DNA of 6,763 nucleotides, from NCBI GenBank assembly GCA_955651875.1, contig CATPAP010000123.1:1-6763 (forward strand), given 5' to 3'. The stretch comes from Candidatus Dormiibacterota bacterium (GTDB lineage Bacteria; Chloroflexota; Dormibacteria; Aeolococcales; Aeolococcaceae). Within the stretch, counting starts at the first letter, position 1; each line of letters starts with the position of its first letter. The notes below the pieces were generated by a model. That model worked only from the letters and a program-made list of their open reading frames with translations. It did not search any database and was not told where the DNA came from. Positions 1-5,765 of this stretch are shown here, piece by piece. Position numbers and translations under genes: made by a program.

Positions 1-237
1 CGCCGGCCGCGAACACGCCGGGCGCGCTGGTGCGGAATGACTTATCGGAGGGTGAGGTTATGCCGCCTGGCGCCAACCACGAAGCAACGTCTCGACCGAT
101 TCATCGAAGATGCCGGCATTGCCGCCGTCGCGGTCATCCACCTCGCGAACCTGCTCCGCACCTTCTTGCAGGTCGGTGCGAAAAATGAGCCGTACGCCGA
201 CCCTCAGAACACCGTGCGCCCGCAAGCCGGGCCGTGC
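1..237. other. Leading region without a confident gene
   Basis: Open frames run through this stretch on both strands in mirrored codon register. The + frame starting at 37 has G/C-rich third positions between about 75 and 180 but runs on through the promoter near 238. The - frame ending at 58 reads protein-like at its C-terminus but has no nearby start or ribosome binding site. A gene remnant, or the tail of a gene on the minus strand, is possible. I cannot support either call. Confidence 0.4.
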
Positions 238-243
238 TATAGT
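235..243 (+). promoter_or_regulatory. Extended -10 promoter for the 272 ORF
   Basis: TGC followed by TATAGT (hexamer 238-243) forms an extended -10 element. No convincing -35 hexamer lies 16-18 nt upstream, which fits an extended -10 promoter. Transcription would start near 250, leaving a leader of about 20 nt before the ATG at 272. The element was recognised by motif only. Confidence 0.5.
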
Positions 244-271
244 GGCACGATCGATTCGTTCGGGGGGAGCG

Positions 272-631
272 ATGAGTTCGACACGTACGAGAGAATCTAA
301 CGACACGGCGCGGGCGGTGTGGGGTCGGCGCGTCGGCTCGCCGCGAGACAGGCTAGGTGCCCTGCGGCTCCGGCACCGGCTCGCTCCGGTGGATGACTTC
401 ATCAACCTTCTTGAGGAACGCAACCTCAACGGCGAGTGCACCCTCGATCTTGGTCTGCGTGAGCAGCTCCGCGGCCTCGAAGCCACGGTCGGGGCACCTC
501 TCCCCGGCGAGGCGGTACGGGCATGCAATACGGCGGGTTTGCATGCGGTCCTTCTCGACTGGAAGGGGACGCTGCTCGATTCACTCCTGCCGGAGCGGCT
601 CAAGTTCTACGACCACCGCGACGGCGACTAG
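272..631 (+). CDS. Hypothetical protein, 119 aa
   Basis: I do not recognise this protein. The ATG at 272 was chosen because a GGGGGG-AG purine run (262-269) and an extended -10 box (238-243) lie just upstream and a hairpin follows the stop. The purine run is unusually close to the start. The frame is also open further upstream. The first 38 residues are Arg/Ser-rich. From about residue 40 the composition looks like a folded helical protein, with amphipathic runs at 41-50, 62-72 and 90-112. Residues 93-104 read VLLDWKGTLLDS, resembling motif I of HAD-family phosphatases, with Lys where the second acidic residue often sits. That motif normally lies at a protein's N-terminus, so this is either chance or a truncated remnant. 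The minus strand is open in exact mirrored register at 353-544, and third-position GC is about equal on both strands. The strand therefore rests on the promoter and terminator signals. Confidence 0.5.
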   Translation: MSSTRTRESNDTARAVWGRRVGSPRDRLGALRLRHRLAPVDDFINLLEERNLNGECTLDLGLREQLRGLEATVGAPLPGEAVRACNTAGLHAVLLDWKGTLLDSLLPERLKFYDHRDGD

Positions 632-633
632 GA

Positions 634-658
634 CGATCCGAATTGGCCTCGCGGATCG
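634..658 (+). terminator. Hairpin after the 272 ORF
   Basis: CGATCCG (634-640) and CGGATCG (652-658) form a perfect 7-bp stem with an 11-nt loop, starting two bases after the TAG stop. There is no T tract, as is common for terminators in high-GC genomes. Its position supports the + strand reading of the preceding ORF. Confidence 0.45.
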
Positions 659-730
659 GGTCCAGGTGGGCATCAGTGACTCCGCAACTTGGGTTCTGCC
701 TTCGAGCCGCCCGCCGGTAACAAAGCTCGC

Positions 731-787
731 AACCTAATTGCACTTTCACTGGGCTGACCGAGGCCGTGTGTCACCCGCCCGCAGGCT
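731..787 (+). repeat. 57-bp direct repeat, copy 1
   Basis: This copy matches 1039-1095 without gaps, with about six or seven mismatches in 57 bases. Both copies carry TGAC...GTCA as a spaced inverted repeat (755-758 and 770-773 here). The copy ends 22 nt before the TACTGT box of the small membrane protein gene. It is most simply read as a duplicated regulatory region. Confidence 0.8.
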
Positions 788-809
788 TGTTCTGGCGCCC
801 TCTTGGACG

Positions 810-815
810 TACTGT
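810..815 (+). promoter_or_regulatory. Leaderless-type -10 box for the 823 gene
   Basis: TACTGT ends 7 nt before the ATG at 823, the spacing expected when transcription begins at the start codon. No good Shine-Dalgarno sequence lies before this ATG. TTGTTC at 787-792, at a 17-nt spacing, is a weak -35 candidate. The same hexamer precedes the ABC transporter gene at the same kind of distance. Confidence 0.5.
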
Positions 816-822
816 CGCGGGT

Positions 823-987
823 ATGTCCATCCTGCTGCCCAACCTCATTTTGTTCATCCTCATGATCGTGCTCACTGCCGCTGTTGTGTGGTTAGTCCTC
901 GCCTTTCAGCGCAACCGCCGTCGTCCACCCGGCCCCAAGCCTCCACCTCTCTACCCGCCGCCTCCACCGCCGCCGCCGACCAGTTAG
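823..987 (+). CDS. Small single-span membrane protein with proline-rich tail
   Basis: The 54-residue product has one hydrophobic segment at about residues 3-28. A basic cluster (RNRRR, about 30-34) follows, then a tail made almost wholly of proline with a few Lys, Leu, Tyr and Ser residues. By the positive-inside rule the tail should face the cytoplasm. No family is recognised and no catalytic residues are visible, so an anchor or a docking tail for another protein is a guess. The ATG at 823 was preferred over an in-frame GTG at 766 because the GTG lies inside the direct repeat and its product would place a polar stretch before the membrane segment. A TACTGT box 7 nt upstream suggests leaderless expression. 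The gene lies between the two copies of the 57-bp repeat and upstream of the sialidase-family gene, on the same strand. Confidence 0.65.
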   Translation: MSILLPNLILFILMIVLTAAVVWLVLAFQRNRRRPPGPKPPPLYPPPPPPPPTS

Positions 988-1038
988 GGCGGCGCCGAAC
1001 CCATCAGCTAGAGCGGTACGTCCGGAGCTATCGCACCC

Positions 1039-1095
1039 AACCTGATTGCACTTTCAGCGGGCTGACCGAGGCCATGGGTCACCCGCGCGCAGGCT
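1039..1095 (+). repeat. 57-bp direct repeat, copy 2
   Basis: This is the second copy of the element at 731-787, 308 bp downstream. Here the dyad is a better TGACC (1063-1067), 9-nt spacer, GGTCA (1077-1081). The copy ends 15 nt before a TATCAT hexamer and 84 nt before the sialidase-family start codon. Confidence 0.8.
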
Positions 1096-1110
1096 GACTT
1101 CCACAGGTCG

Positions 1111-1116
1111 TATCAT
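1111..1116 (+). promoter_or_regulatory. Candidate -10 box for the sialidase-family gene
   Basis: TATCAT matches five of six bases of the consensus -10 hexamer and would give a leader of roughly 57 nt. No clear -35 hexamer is present at standard spacing. The direct repeat immediately upstream could instead supply an activator site. Confidence 0.35.
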
Positions 1117-1160
1117 CGCCGCCTCCCAGCTTTGGGGGATCCGCCACGTGAGTGGGGAAA

Positions 1161-1179
1161 GGTTTAGGGGGAGGAAACC
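1161..1179 (+). promoter_or_regulatory. Ribosome binding site framed by a small stem
   Basis: GGTTT (1161-1165) can pair with AAACC (1175-1179), leaving AGGGGGAGG as the loop directly before the ATG at 1180. The GGGGGAGG run is a strong Shine-Dalgarno sequence at ordinary spacing and fixes the start. The stem is only 5 bp and may be incidental. Confidence 0.5.
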
Positions 1180-2817
1180 ATGAAGACGCGCTATCGGCTG
1201 CTTTTCTTGGGCACAGCCGTGGCGACGGCACTGAGTTCGGGCGTGACGGGCGCCCCGACGCACGCGGCAACAGGGTCCGTGCCGCTCTGGGTCACGCATG
1301 TGAACAAGTATCCCGGAGGTATAACCGCCGGCGTACGAGCGTACGCGTCAAACGAGGTGGCGCAGGCCCAGGCTAGCCATGCTAAGGCAGCATTGGCCGC
1401 GGGTACATCCTCCTCGTCGACTGGCAGCCTCCACAACGTTCAGATGGACACGAACAGCAATCCGCCCCTGCCGCAGAACGAGACCAATGTCACGGTCAGC
1501 TTGGACAACCCAAACATCGCGGTCGCTGGATCCAACGATTACGTCTCGGGCGGTGTCACCGTAATGTACACGTCTGACGGCGGCAACAAGTGGGGAACGA
1601 TTCGGGTCAACCCTGAGTTCGCTGGAACCAGGGACTTTTGCAATGGCGGCGATCCGTGGTTCGCATACAGCCAGCGAGACCGCGCTTTCTATTTCGTTCA
1701 GCTCTGCTTTTTCAGGGCGTCGCCAGTTTCCGAGGTTCAGCTGTACAAGTCGATTGACAATGGGCGCAGCTGGACGCCGGGTCAACAGTCAGGCCTGGTC
1801 GCATCGAACTTCAACTACGGCACGGGCACCGTCGATAGCTCGATCTTCCACGACACCAACCAAGTCACCGTCGACAACCACCCGACACGCCCCCACTACG
1901 GGCGAATCTACGTCACCCACGTCAAGTTCCACATGTTGCCAACTGGGTTCAGCGACTACTGCCCCGTGCAGCTTGATTACACGGACGACGTACCGACATA
2001 CAACCCCCGTCTGACCGTCTTCCAACATACCAAGGTCGTGCCCGACCAACCCAACGGTCCCGGTACGGGTCGCTCCGCCAACCAGTGGGCGCGTCCGCAA
2101 GTCGAAAGCAACGGTACCCTGGATATTGCTTATGCACTCGAGGATTGCAACAGCGGCTTGGATCACCACTTCGAAATGCAGAAGTCGACGAGCGGCGGCG
2201 CGACTTTCCTGGCGCATCCGGTGCAGATCGACCATCCGGGTGATTTCAAGGACAACCCAGACCTCGGTGACCTTCTCCCACCGACGAAGTTCAGGGCGCC
2301 GGCTTCCCCGGGCTTCTGGTTCAACGGCGCGACAGGTGTGCTCGGCTTCGACTACCAGAACGGTCGTGACTTGAAGAAGTCAGGCGCCAACGTCTCGTTC
2401 GAGCAGTCTGCCGACGGTGGCAGGACGTGGACGTCGATGCTCTACATCAGCGTGACGTCAGGGGGACAACCCGCACCGAACGACCAGTTCTTCCCATCTC
2501 TGACATCGCTCGCTGATGGCAGGTGGGTGGCCATCTGGTACGACCGCAGGAACGATCCGAAGAACACCAAGATCGAGACGTTCCAAGCCATCTCAAAGGA
2601 TGGGATCCACTGGCCCAACCAGGACATCAGCACGAAGTCGTGGGACCCCAATCTCAGCTTCTTCAAGAGCGGGGCCTTCATAGGGGATTACATCGGTGTC
2701 AACGCGTCGACCACCCGCATCTACCCGACGTGGGCCGACGGACGCACCACCCAGATCGCACGGACCGGTATCGGGAACACGGACATTTTCACCAACGTCG
2801 AGGTGGTGAAGAACTAG
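1180..2817 (+). CDS. Secreted Asp-box (BNR) / sialidase-family protein
   Basis: The 545-residue protein starts with a Sec-type signal: basic MKTRYR, a hydrophobic core at about 7-20, and a likely cleavage after the THA-A region near 29-30. The mature part carries Asp-box motifs typical of beta-propeller sialidase-like proteins. These are TSDGGNKW (131-138), SIDNGRSW (191-198), SADGGRTW (410-417), the partial SKDGIHW (472-478) and a degenerate copy near 336-343. Further features common in this family are a Pro-Asn-Ile-Ala-Val-Ala-Gly-Ser-Asn-Asp segment (111-120), GDYIGV (502-507), WADGR (518-522) and a closing NTDIFTNV (533-540). Four cysteines (154, 176, 261, 323) suit an exported protein. 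Asp boxes are structural, so sialidase activity is not shown; glycan hydrolysis or binding outside the cell is the family-level inference. There is no C-terminal anchor or sorting signal. The gene appears monocistronic, with a strong ribosome binding site and a perfect terminator hairpin, and lies behind repeat copy 2. Confidence 0.88.
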   Translation: MKTRYRLLFLGTAVATALSSGVTGAPTHAATGSVPLWVTHVNKYPGGITAGVRAYASNEVAQAQASHAKAALAAGTSSSSTGSLHNVQMDTNSNPPLPQNETNVTVSLDNPNIAVAGSNDYVSGGVTVMYTSDGGNKWGTIRVNPEFAGTRDFCNGGDPWFAYSQRDRAFYFVQLCFFRASPVSEVQLYKSIDNGRSWTPGQQSGLVASNFNYGTGTVDSSIFHDTNQVTVDNHPTRPHYGRIYVTHVKFHMLPTGFSDYCPVQLDYTDDVPTYNPRLTVFQHTKVVPDQPNGPGTGRSANQWARPQVESNGTLDIAYALEDCNSGLDHHFEMQKSTSGGATFLAHPVQIDHPGDFKDNPDLGDLLPPTKFRAPASPGFWFNGATGVLGFDYQNGRDLKKSGANVSFEQSADGGRTWTSMLYISVTSGGQPAPNDQFFPSLTSLADGRWVAIWYDRRNDPKNTKIETFQAISKDGIHWPNQDISTKSWDPNLSFFKSGAFIGDYIGVNASTTRIYPTWADGRTTQIARTGIGNTDIFTNVEVVKN

Positions 2818-2834
2818 TTTCCGCTGCGGTTGAT

Positions 2835-2873
2835 GAGGGGCAAATGGGCCGACAGATCGCCCATTTGCCCCTC
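2835..2873. terminator. Perfect 15-bp hairpin between convergent genes
   Basis: Arms at 2835-2849 and 2859-2873 are exact reverse complements around a 9-nt loop. The structure begins 18 nt after the sialidase-family stop. It lies between that gene and the convergent lipoprotein-like ORF, so it may act in both directions. It lacks a T tract. Confidence 0.8.
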
Positions 2874-2940
2874 CAGACGGGTCCGAGGCGCCCGGGCGGC
2901 TGCCGGTAGATCATGGCTACGCCGGGACTAAGCTAAGAGC

Positions 2941-3222
2941 TCAATTCACGTGGCAACTGCCTATCTGGACGGCCAGGGCGTTGAGCGGGGTGAGCTTGCC
3001 GTTGAGGGTGCCGCGGATCGTCTCGCACGAATCGGAGGCCCCGACGACATCGATGATGGTGCTGCCGCCGGCCGTTTGGACCCGATAGGCGCAGTCCGGC
3101 GGTGGAGCGGGCGTCGAAGGGTCCGTCGCGGCGGAGGCCCTATTGGCGGTGTCGGTCGAACCGGTGTCGGTCGAGCCGGACCCGCAGGCTGCGAGCGCGA
3201 GGGCCTTCAACCACTCGGACAC
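2941..3222 (-). CDS. Small lipoprotein-like ORF with replaced 5' end
   Basis: The 93-residue frame begins at a GTG and reads MSEWLK, then a typical lipobox (LALAAC, Cys13). A Gly/Ser/Thr/Asp linker with a tandem GSTDT repeat (16-25) follows, then a Pro-rich hinge near 36-43. A compact C-terminal domain (about 44-93) has cysteines at 44, 66 and 90. The lipobox and linker are characteristic of actinobacterial surface lipoproteins. However, only 12 residues precede Cys13, too few for a normal signal peptide, and the first codons coincide with the D-arm of a tRNA-Ser fragment (3204-3228). I infer that the original signal-peptide n- and h-regions were lost at a junction, leaving a 5'-truncated, probably non-exported relic. 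The purine-rich tRNA acceptor sequence lies right before the GTG, so some translation remains possible. The function of the C-terminal domain is not recognised. Confidence 0.6.
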   Translation of the reverse strand: MSEWLKALALAACGSGSTDTGSTDTANRASAATDPSTPAPPPDCAYRVQTAGGSTIIDVVGASDSCETIRGTLNGKLTPLNALAVQIGSCHVN

Positions 3223-3228
3223 CTCTCC
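3204..3228 (-). other. 5' fragment of a tRNA-Ser gene
   Basis: Read on the minus strand from 3228, the sequence starts GGAGAGG (acceptor strand), then TG, then TCCGAGTGGTTGAAGG (D-arm with the usual A14 and GG pair). This matches the first 25 nt of common bacterial tRNA-Ser genes. Similarity stops before the anticodon arm: no anticodon stem, variable arm, T-arm or closing acceptor strand follows. It is therefore a fragment, not a working tRNA. A TATGCT -10-like hexamer (3242 down to 3237) lies 8 nt upstream, where a tRNA promoter would sit. This could be a relic of an insertion or deletion at a tRNA locus, or an assembly join. Confidence 0.75.
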
Positions 3229-3244
3229 GGGCGGCGAGCATAGC

Positions 3245-3258
3245 CGCGAAGTTTCGCG
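3245..3258. promoter_or_regulatory. CGCGAA-GT-TTCGCG inverted repeat
   Basis: A perfect 6-bp inverted repeat with a 2-nt centre lies just upstream of the tRNA-Ser fragment, overlapping where a -35 region for that direction would fall. It could be an operator. The rest of the 3259-3370 interval shows nothing I can name. Confidence 0.3.
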
Positions 3259-3377
3259 ATACCCGATCTCTGCGCCTTTGATGCGAGTGACTAGTTCATA
3301 GGGATGCGAGCCGGAGCCGGCGAGGTGGAGGCAGTCAATCCGGCAGGCTAAATGCCGCCCCTCCTGGGCAAGGTCTC

Positions 3378-3398
3378 TGACGTCAACACCGCTACTGT
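3378..3398 (+). promoter_or_regulatory. Leaderless promoter of the ABC operon with palindrome
   Basis: TACTGT (3393-3398) ends 6 nt before the GTG at 3405, and no Shine-Dalgarno sequence is present, so the transcript probably starts at the start codon. The 8-bp palindrome TGACGTCA (3378-3385) sits about 20-27 nt upstream of that point, inside the promoter, and could be a regulator site. No regulator gene is adjacent. Confidence 0.5.
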
Positions 3399-3404
3399 GC
3401 CCGC

Positions 3405-4301
3405 GTGATTGTCACCGAGGGTCTCACCAAACGTTACGGGCAGCGGGATGCGGTCAGCAGCCTGACTGTGAGCATCCCGCGCGGAGTGATCGCTGGGTTT
3501 GTGGGGCCCAATGGCTCCGGCAAGACCACGACCATCCGCATGCTCCTCGGCTTGGTGCGTCCCACCTCAGGTACGGCTCAGGTCATGGGTCATCCGATCA
3601 CGCACCCACGGCAGTACCTGCACCGGATCGGCGCCCTGATCGAAGGTCCGGCCTTCTATCCGGGCCTCTCCGCACGTGCCAATCTGCAGGTCCTTGCCAC
3701 TCTTGGTGGCTTTCCTCGGTCGCGGATTGAGGGACTGTTGGAGCAGGTCGGCCTCGCCGATCGCGCTCGCGAACGGGTGGGCGGATACTCGCTCGGAATG
3801 AAGCAGCGCCTCGGCGTTGCCGCAGCACTGCTCCCCGAGCCCGAGCTGCTCATCCTTGACGAGCCCGCCAACGGCTTGGATCCGCCCGGGATCCACGAGA
3901 TGCGCGCGTTGATGCGGTCACTGCGGGACGCCGGCGCCACCATCTTTGTCAGCAGTCACCTGCTTGGCGAGCTGGAACAGGTTGCCGACTGGCTCGTCGT
4001 GCTCAAGGACGGCGCGTCACTCTTCGCCGGTCCGACCACCGAGGTGGTCGGTGCCCGCAGCGGTGGCCTGGTGGCGCGGCCCGAGCGGGTCGAAGAGCTG
4101 GAGGTCGTCGAGCGCATCGCGATGTCCAAAGGCTATGCGGCGACACGGCGTCAGGACGCCGTGCACATCACAGCTCCAGCCGACTTCGCCGGCCCGTTGA
4201 ACCGTGGTTGCATGAGCGCCGGGGTCACCCTCGTCGAGCTCCATCCCGTGCAGGCAACGCTCGAAGAGAGCTTCCTGACCATGATTGAAGGCGGGGCCTG
4301 A
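3405..4301 (+). CDS. ABC transporter ATP-binding protein (ABC-2 exporter type)
   Basis: The 298-residue ATPase would power the permease encoded directly downstream. Walker A is GPNGSGKT (34-41), the signature is YSLGMKQ (128-134) and Walker B is LLILDEP (148-154). The D-loop is GLD (157-159) and the switch histidine is H185 in SSHLLGE. The Q-loop position is in GALIEGPAFYP (77-86), with Glu where many families have Gln, which is usual for the BcrA-like drug and peptide exporter group. The C-terminal 90 residues form the accessory domain seen in that group, ending in a TLEESFLTMIEGG segment. Length is normal. The GTG start at 3405 fits the first beta strand (IVTEGLTKRYG) and a leaderless promoter. 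The TGA stop overlaps the next ATG by one base, so the two genes are translationally coupled. The substrate cannot be told; antimicrobial peptide or drug export is the family-level guess. Confidence 0.93.
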   Translation: MIVTEGLTKRYGQRDAVSSLTVSIPRGVIAGFVGPNGSGKTTTIRMLLGLVRPTSGTAQVMGHPITHPRQYLHRIGALIEGPAFYPGLSARANLQVLATLGGFPRSRIEGLLEQVGLADRARERVGGYSLGMKQRLGVAAALLPEPELLILDEPANGLDPPGIHEMRALMRSLRDAGATIFVSSHLLGELEQVADWLVVLKDGASLFAGPTTEVVGARSGGLVARPERVEELEVVERIAMSKGYAATRRQDAVHITAPADFAGPLNRGCMSAGVTLVELHPVQATLEESFLTMIEGGA

Positions 4302-5080
4302 TGCTCCGTGCCTTTCGATCGGAGTGGATCAAACTCCGTCGCCGCTCGGTTCTCGTCGGCGGTCTGTCCATGACCGTCCTGGCGGGCGTTGGCGTCTCCT
4401 TTGGCATTGTCAGGGTGGCCACGAACCACCGCGGCGAGGCCGTCCTCCAGCTCCTGGTGCTGAAGTCCAGCAATGGCCTGGTTGCCACCCTCGTTCGAGT
4501 GAGCGACTTCATCGTCGTAATTCCTCTGGTCATCGTTGCCGCTGCGGTTGCGGGGGAATACGCGCAGGGAACGTTGCGCAACCTACTCGTGCGTGAACCC
4601 GGTCGACTTCGGCTGCTGTTTGGAAAGTTCGTTGCATTGCTCGTCTATTGCCTCCTCGCGTCGACAGTGGCATTTGGCGTTGGCGCACTTGTCGCTCTGC
4701 TGGTGGCACCTCACCAAGGTATCGACACGTCTGTGTGGACAACGCCGGACGCGCTGCACAACCTGCTGTCGCTGTGGGGAAACCTGCTCCTGTCGACCAC
4801 CGCGTGGTGCGTCCTCGGCCTTCTCGGCGCCATCGTGTTTCGCTCCCCGGCGTTGGCCGTTGGGGTGTCGTTGGTCTTCGCGCTTGTCGTCGAGAATCTC
4901 GTCATCGCCATCTGGACGGATGCGCCGCAATGGCTCTTCGTCACCCTGAACCAGGCCATCATTGCGGGTGGCAACAGCGCTTCGGACTATGGTCGGGCTC
5001 TGGGGCTTGTAGGCCTGTACTGTGCTTGCGCCGTCGTGATCGTCTCTGTTGTATTCCGGCGGAGAGATGTCTCCGCGTGA
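4301..5080 (+). CDS. ABC-2 family transporter permease
   Basis: The 259-residue integral membrane protein is the partner of the ATPase encoded immediately upstream, whose stop it overlaps by one base. It begins with a conserved amphipathic N-terminus (SEWIKLRRR, 7-15) typical of ABC-2 permeases. Six hydrophobic segments follow at about 17-38, 68-86, 107-136, 161-180, 184-206 and 232-252. After the second segment comes the family's cytoplasmic coupling region, GEYAQGTLRNLLVREPGR (85-102), where the ATPase is expected to dock. The protein ends FRRRDVSA, consistent with a cytoplasmic C-terminus. With one ATPase gene and one permease gene, the exporter probably works with two copies of each. It has no separate promoter or ribosome binding site and depends on coupling. 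A terminator hairpin lies 62 nt after the stop. Confidence 0.9.
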   Translation: MLRAFRSEWIKLRRRSVLVGGLSMTVLAGVGVSFGIVRVATNHRGEAVLQLLVLKSSNGLVATLVRVSDFIVVIPLVIVAAAVAGEYAQGTLRNLLVREPGRLRLLFGKFVALLVYCLLASTVAFGVGALVALLVAPHQGIDTSVWTTPDALHNLLSLWGNLLLSTTAWCVLGLLGAIVFRSPALAVGVSLVFALVVENLVIAIWTDAPQWLFVTLNQAIIAGGNSASDYGRALGLVGLYCACAVVIVSVVFRRRDVSA

Positions 5081-5142
5081 TCCGGAGTTGTCGCCCTCCA
5101 ACCGTCTCAAGAAGATCCAGGTCCGGTCGGGGTCCGCAGAGG

Positions 5143-5182
5143 TGAGCGGGGCGGGCGGAGACGTGCTCCGTCCGCCCGCTCA
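5143..5182. terminator. Bidirectional GC-rich hairpin
   Basis: The arms 5143-5160 and 5166-5182 pair over about 17 bp with one bulge and one G-T wobble around a 5-nt loop (ACGTG). It sits between the permease stop at 5080 and the stop of the convergent coiled-coil gene at 5187, so it can serve both. No T tract is present. Confidence 0.8.
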
Positions 5183-5186
5183 GTCA

Positions 5187-5759
5187 CTACGGCAGGGTCT
5201 GGCCCGCGGCCGCGCAGACCGTGTACGCCTTGTTGTAGTCGCTGACGATGACGTTCCCCGCGGAATTGGCTGCAATGTCCTTGAAGGCATTGCTGGCAGC
5301 TCCGACGCACGCCGTGAGCTGTTGCTCCTGTGCGTTCACAGTCGCGAGCTGCTGCTGCTGCGTGCTGACCGTGGTATCCAGATCACTGATTTGCGCGGTC
5401 TGGTTGTCCCGTATCGCGTTCGCCGCCGTCAGCTTCTCATTCGCCACCGTCAACCTCTCGTTCAAGGCCGCCAGCTGCTTCTGCGTCGATCCCAACGACT
5501 GGCGAGTACCGATGTCGCTGACCATCCCCACAATGAGCGCAGCGGCGACGACGAGCCGACCGAGGGAGAGGCCGACGAGCCTTCTCCGCGATCGTTTCGG
5601 TGTCACTGCAGCGAAAGACTTGCCCGTAACCTCAGCAGGGATGGCAGTTGGGGGTGGTGGTGGTCCCGCGATGCTGTCAACGCTCGGCAACCACGCAGGT
5701 CCTGCTTGCAGAACCGGCTGATTATTGGGCTCAGCCGCAACGTTTGGCGTCGAGTTCAT
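5187..5759 (-). CDS. Membrane-anchored coiled-coil protein, 190 aa
   Basis: I do not recognise the family. The N-terminal 55 residues are Pro/Ala/Asn-rich and low in order, including a run of five prolines (33-37). A basic patch (KRSRRR, 55-60) precedes a single transmembrane segment at about 61-82. The basic side is predicted to be cytoplasmic, so the C-terminal part should lie outside the membrane. Residues about 88-150 form a Gln/Leu/Ala/Asn-rich coiled coil with repeated LxxxNxxL-type heptads. A small terminal domain (151-190) follows, with two cysteines (151 and 182) that could form a disulphide. The start at 5759 is fixed by AAGGAGGG (5772-5765) with 6 nt spacing. The open frame continues far upstream, but that part is antisense shadow of the hemolysin III gene. 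The leader holds two hairpins, described separately. It lies convergent to the ABC operon and downstream of the hemolysin III gene. Confidence 0.82.
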   Translation of the reverse strand: MNSTPNVAAEPNNQPVLQAGPAWLPSVDSIAGPPPPPTAIPAEVTGKSFAAVTPKRSRRRLVGLSLGRLVVAAALIVGMVSDIGTRQSLGSTQKQLAALNERLTVANEKLTAANAIRDNQTAQISDLDTTVSTQQQQLATVNAQEQQLTACVGAASNAFKDIAANSAGNVIVSDYNKAYTVCAAAGQTLP

Positions 5760-5765
5760 GAGGTC

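Noticed and set aside
60..188. Short ORF from an ATG at 60 with an excellent ribosome site (GGAGG at 47-51)
   Set aside because: Its third codon positions are only about 40% G/C, unlike the other genes, and the product is Arg/His/Pro-rich with no recognisable fold.
353..544. Antisense 63-aa ORF opposite the 272-631 ORF
   Set aside because: It is an exact mirrored-register complement of the + ORF and has no promoter. It was kept only as an alternative because it does have a modest AAGGA site.
58..603. 181-aa minus-strand open frame
   Set aside because: The N-terminal two thirds is Arg/Ser-rich in the way of a high-GC shadow frame, it crosses the + promoter, and it has no supported start.
3145..3174. 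Tandem 15-bp repeat in the lipoprotein-like ORF
   Set aside because: Two copies encoding the GSTDT linker are ordinary low-complexity lipoprotein spacer sequence, not a separate repeat element.
3140..3228. Complete tRNA-Ser gene on the minus strand
   Set aside because: After the D-arm no anticodon stem can form, and no T-arm or complementary CTCTCC acceptor strand follows.
5060..5075. CGGAGA-GATG-TCTCCG hairpin at the end of the permease gene
   Set aside because: It lies wholly inside coding sequence, and a much larger hairpin downstream (5143-5182) is the better terminator.
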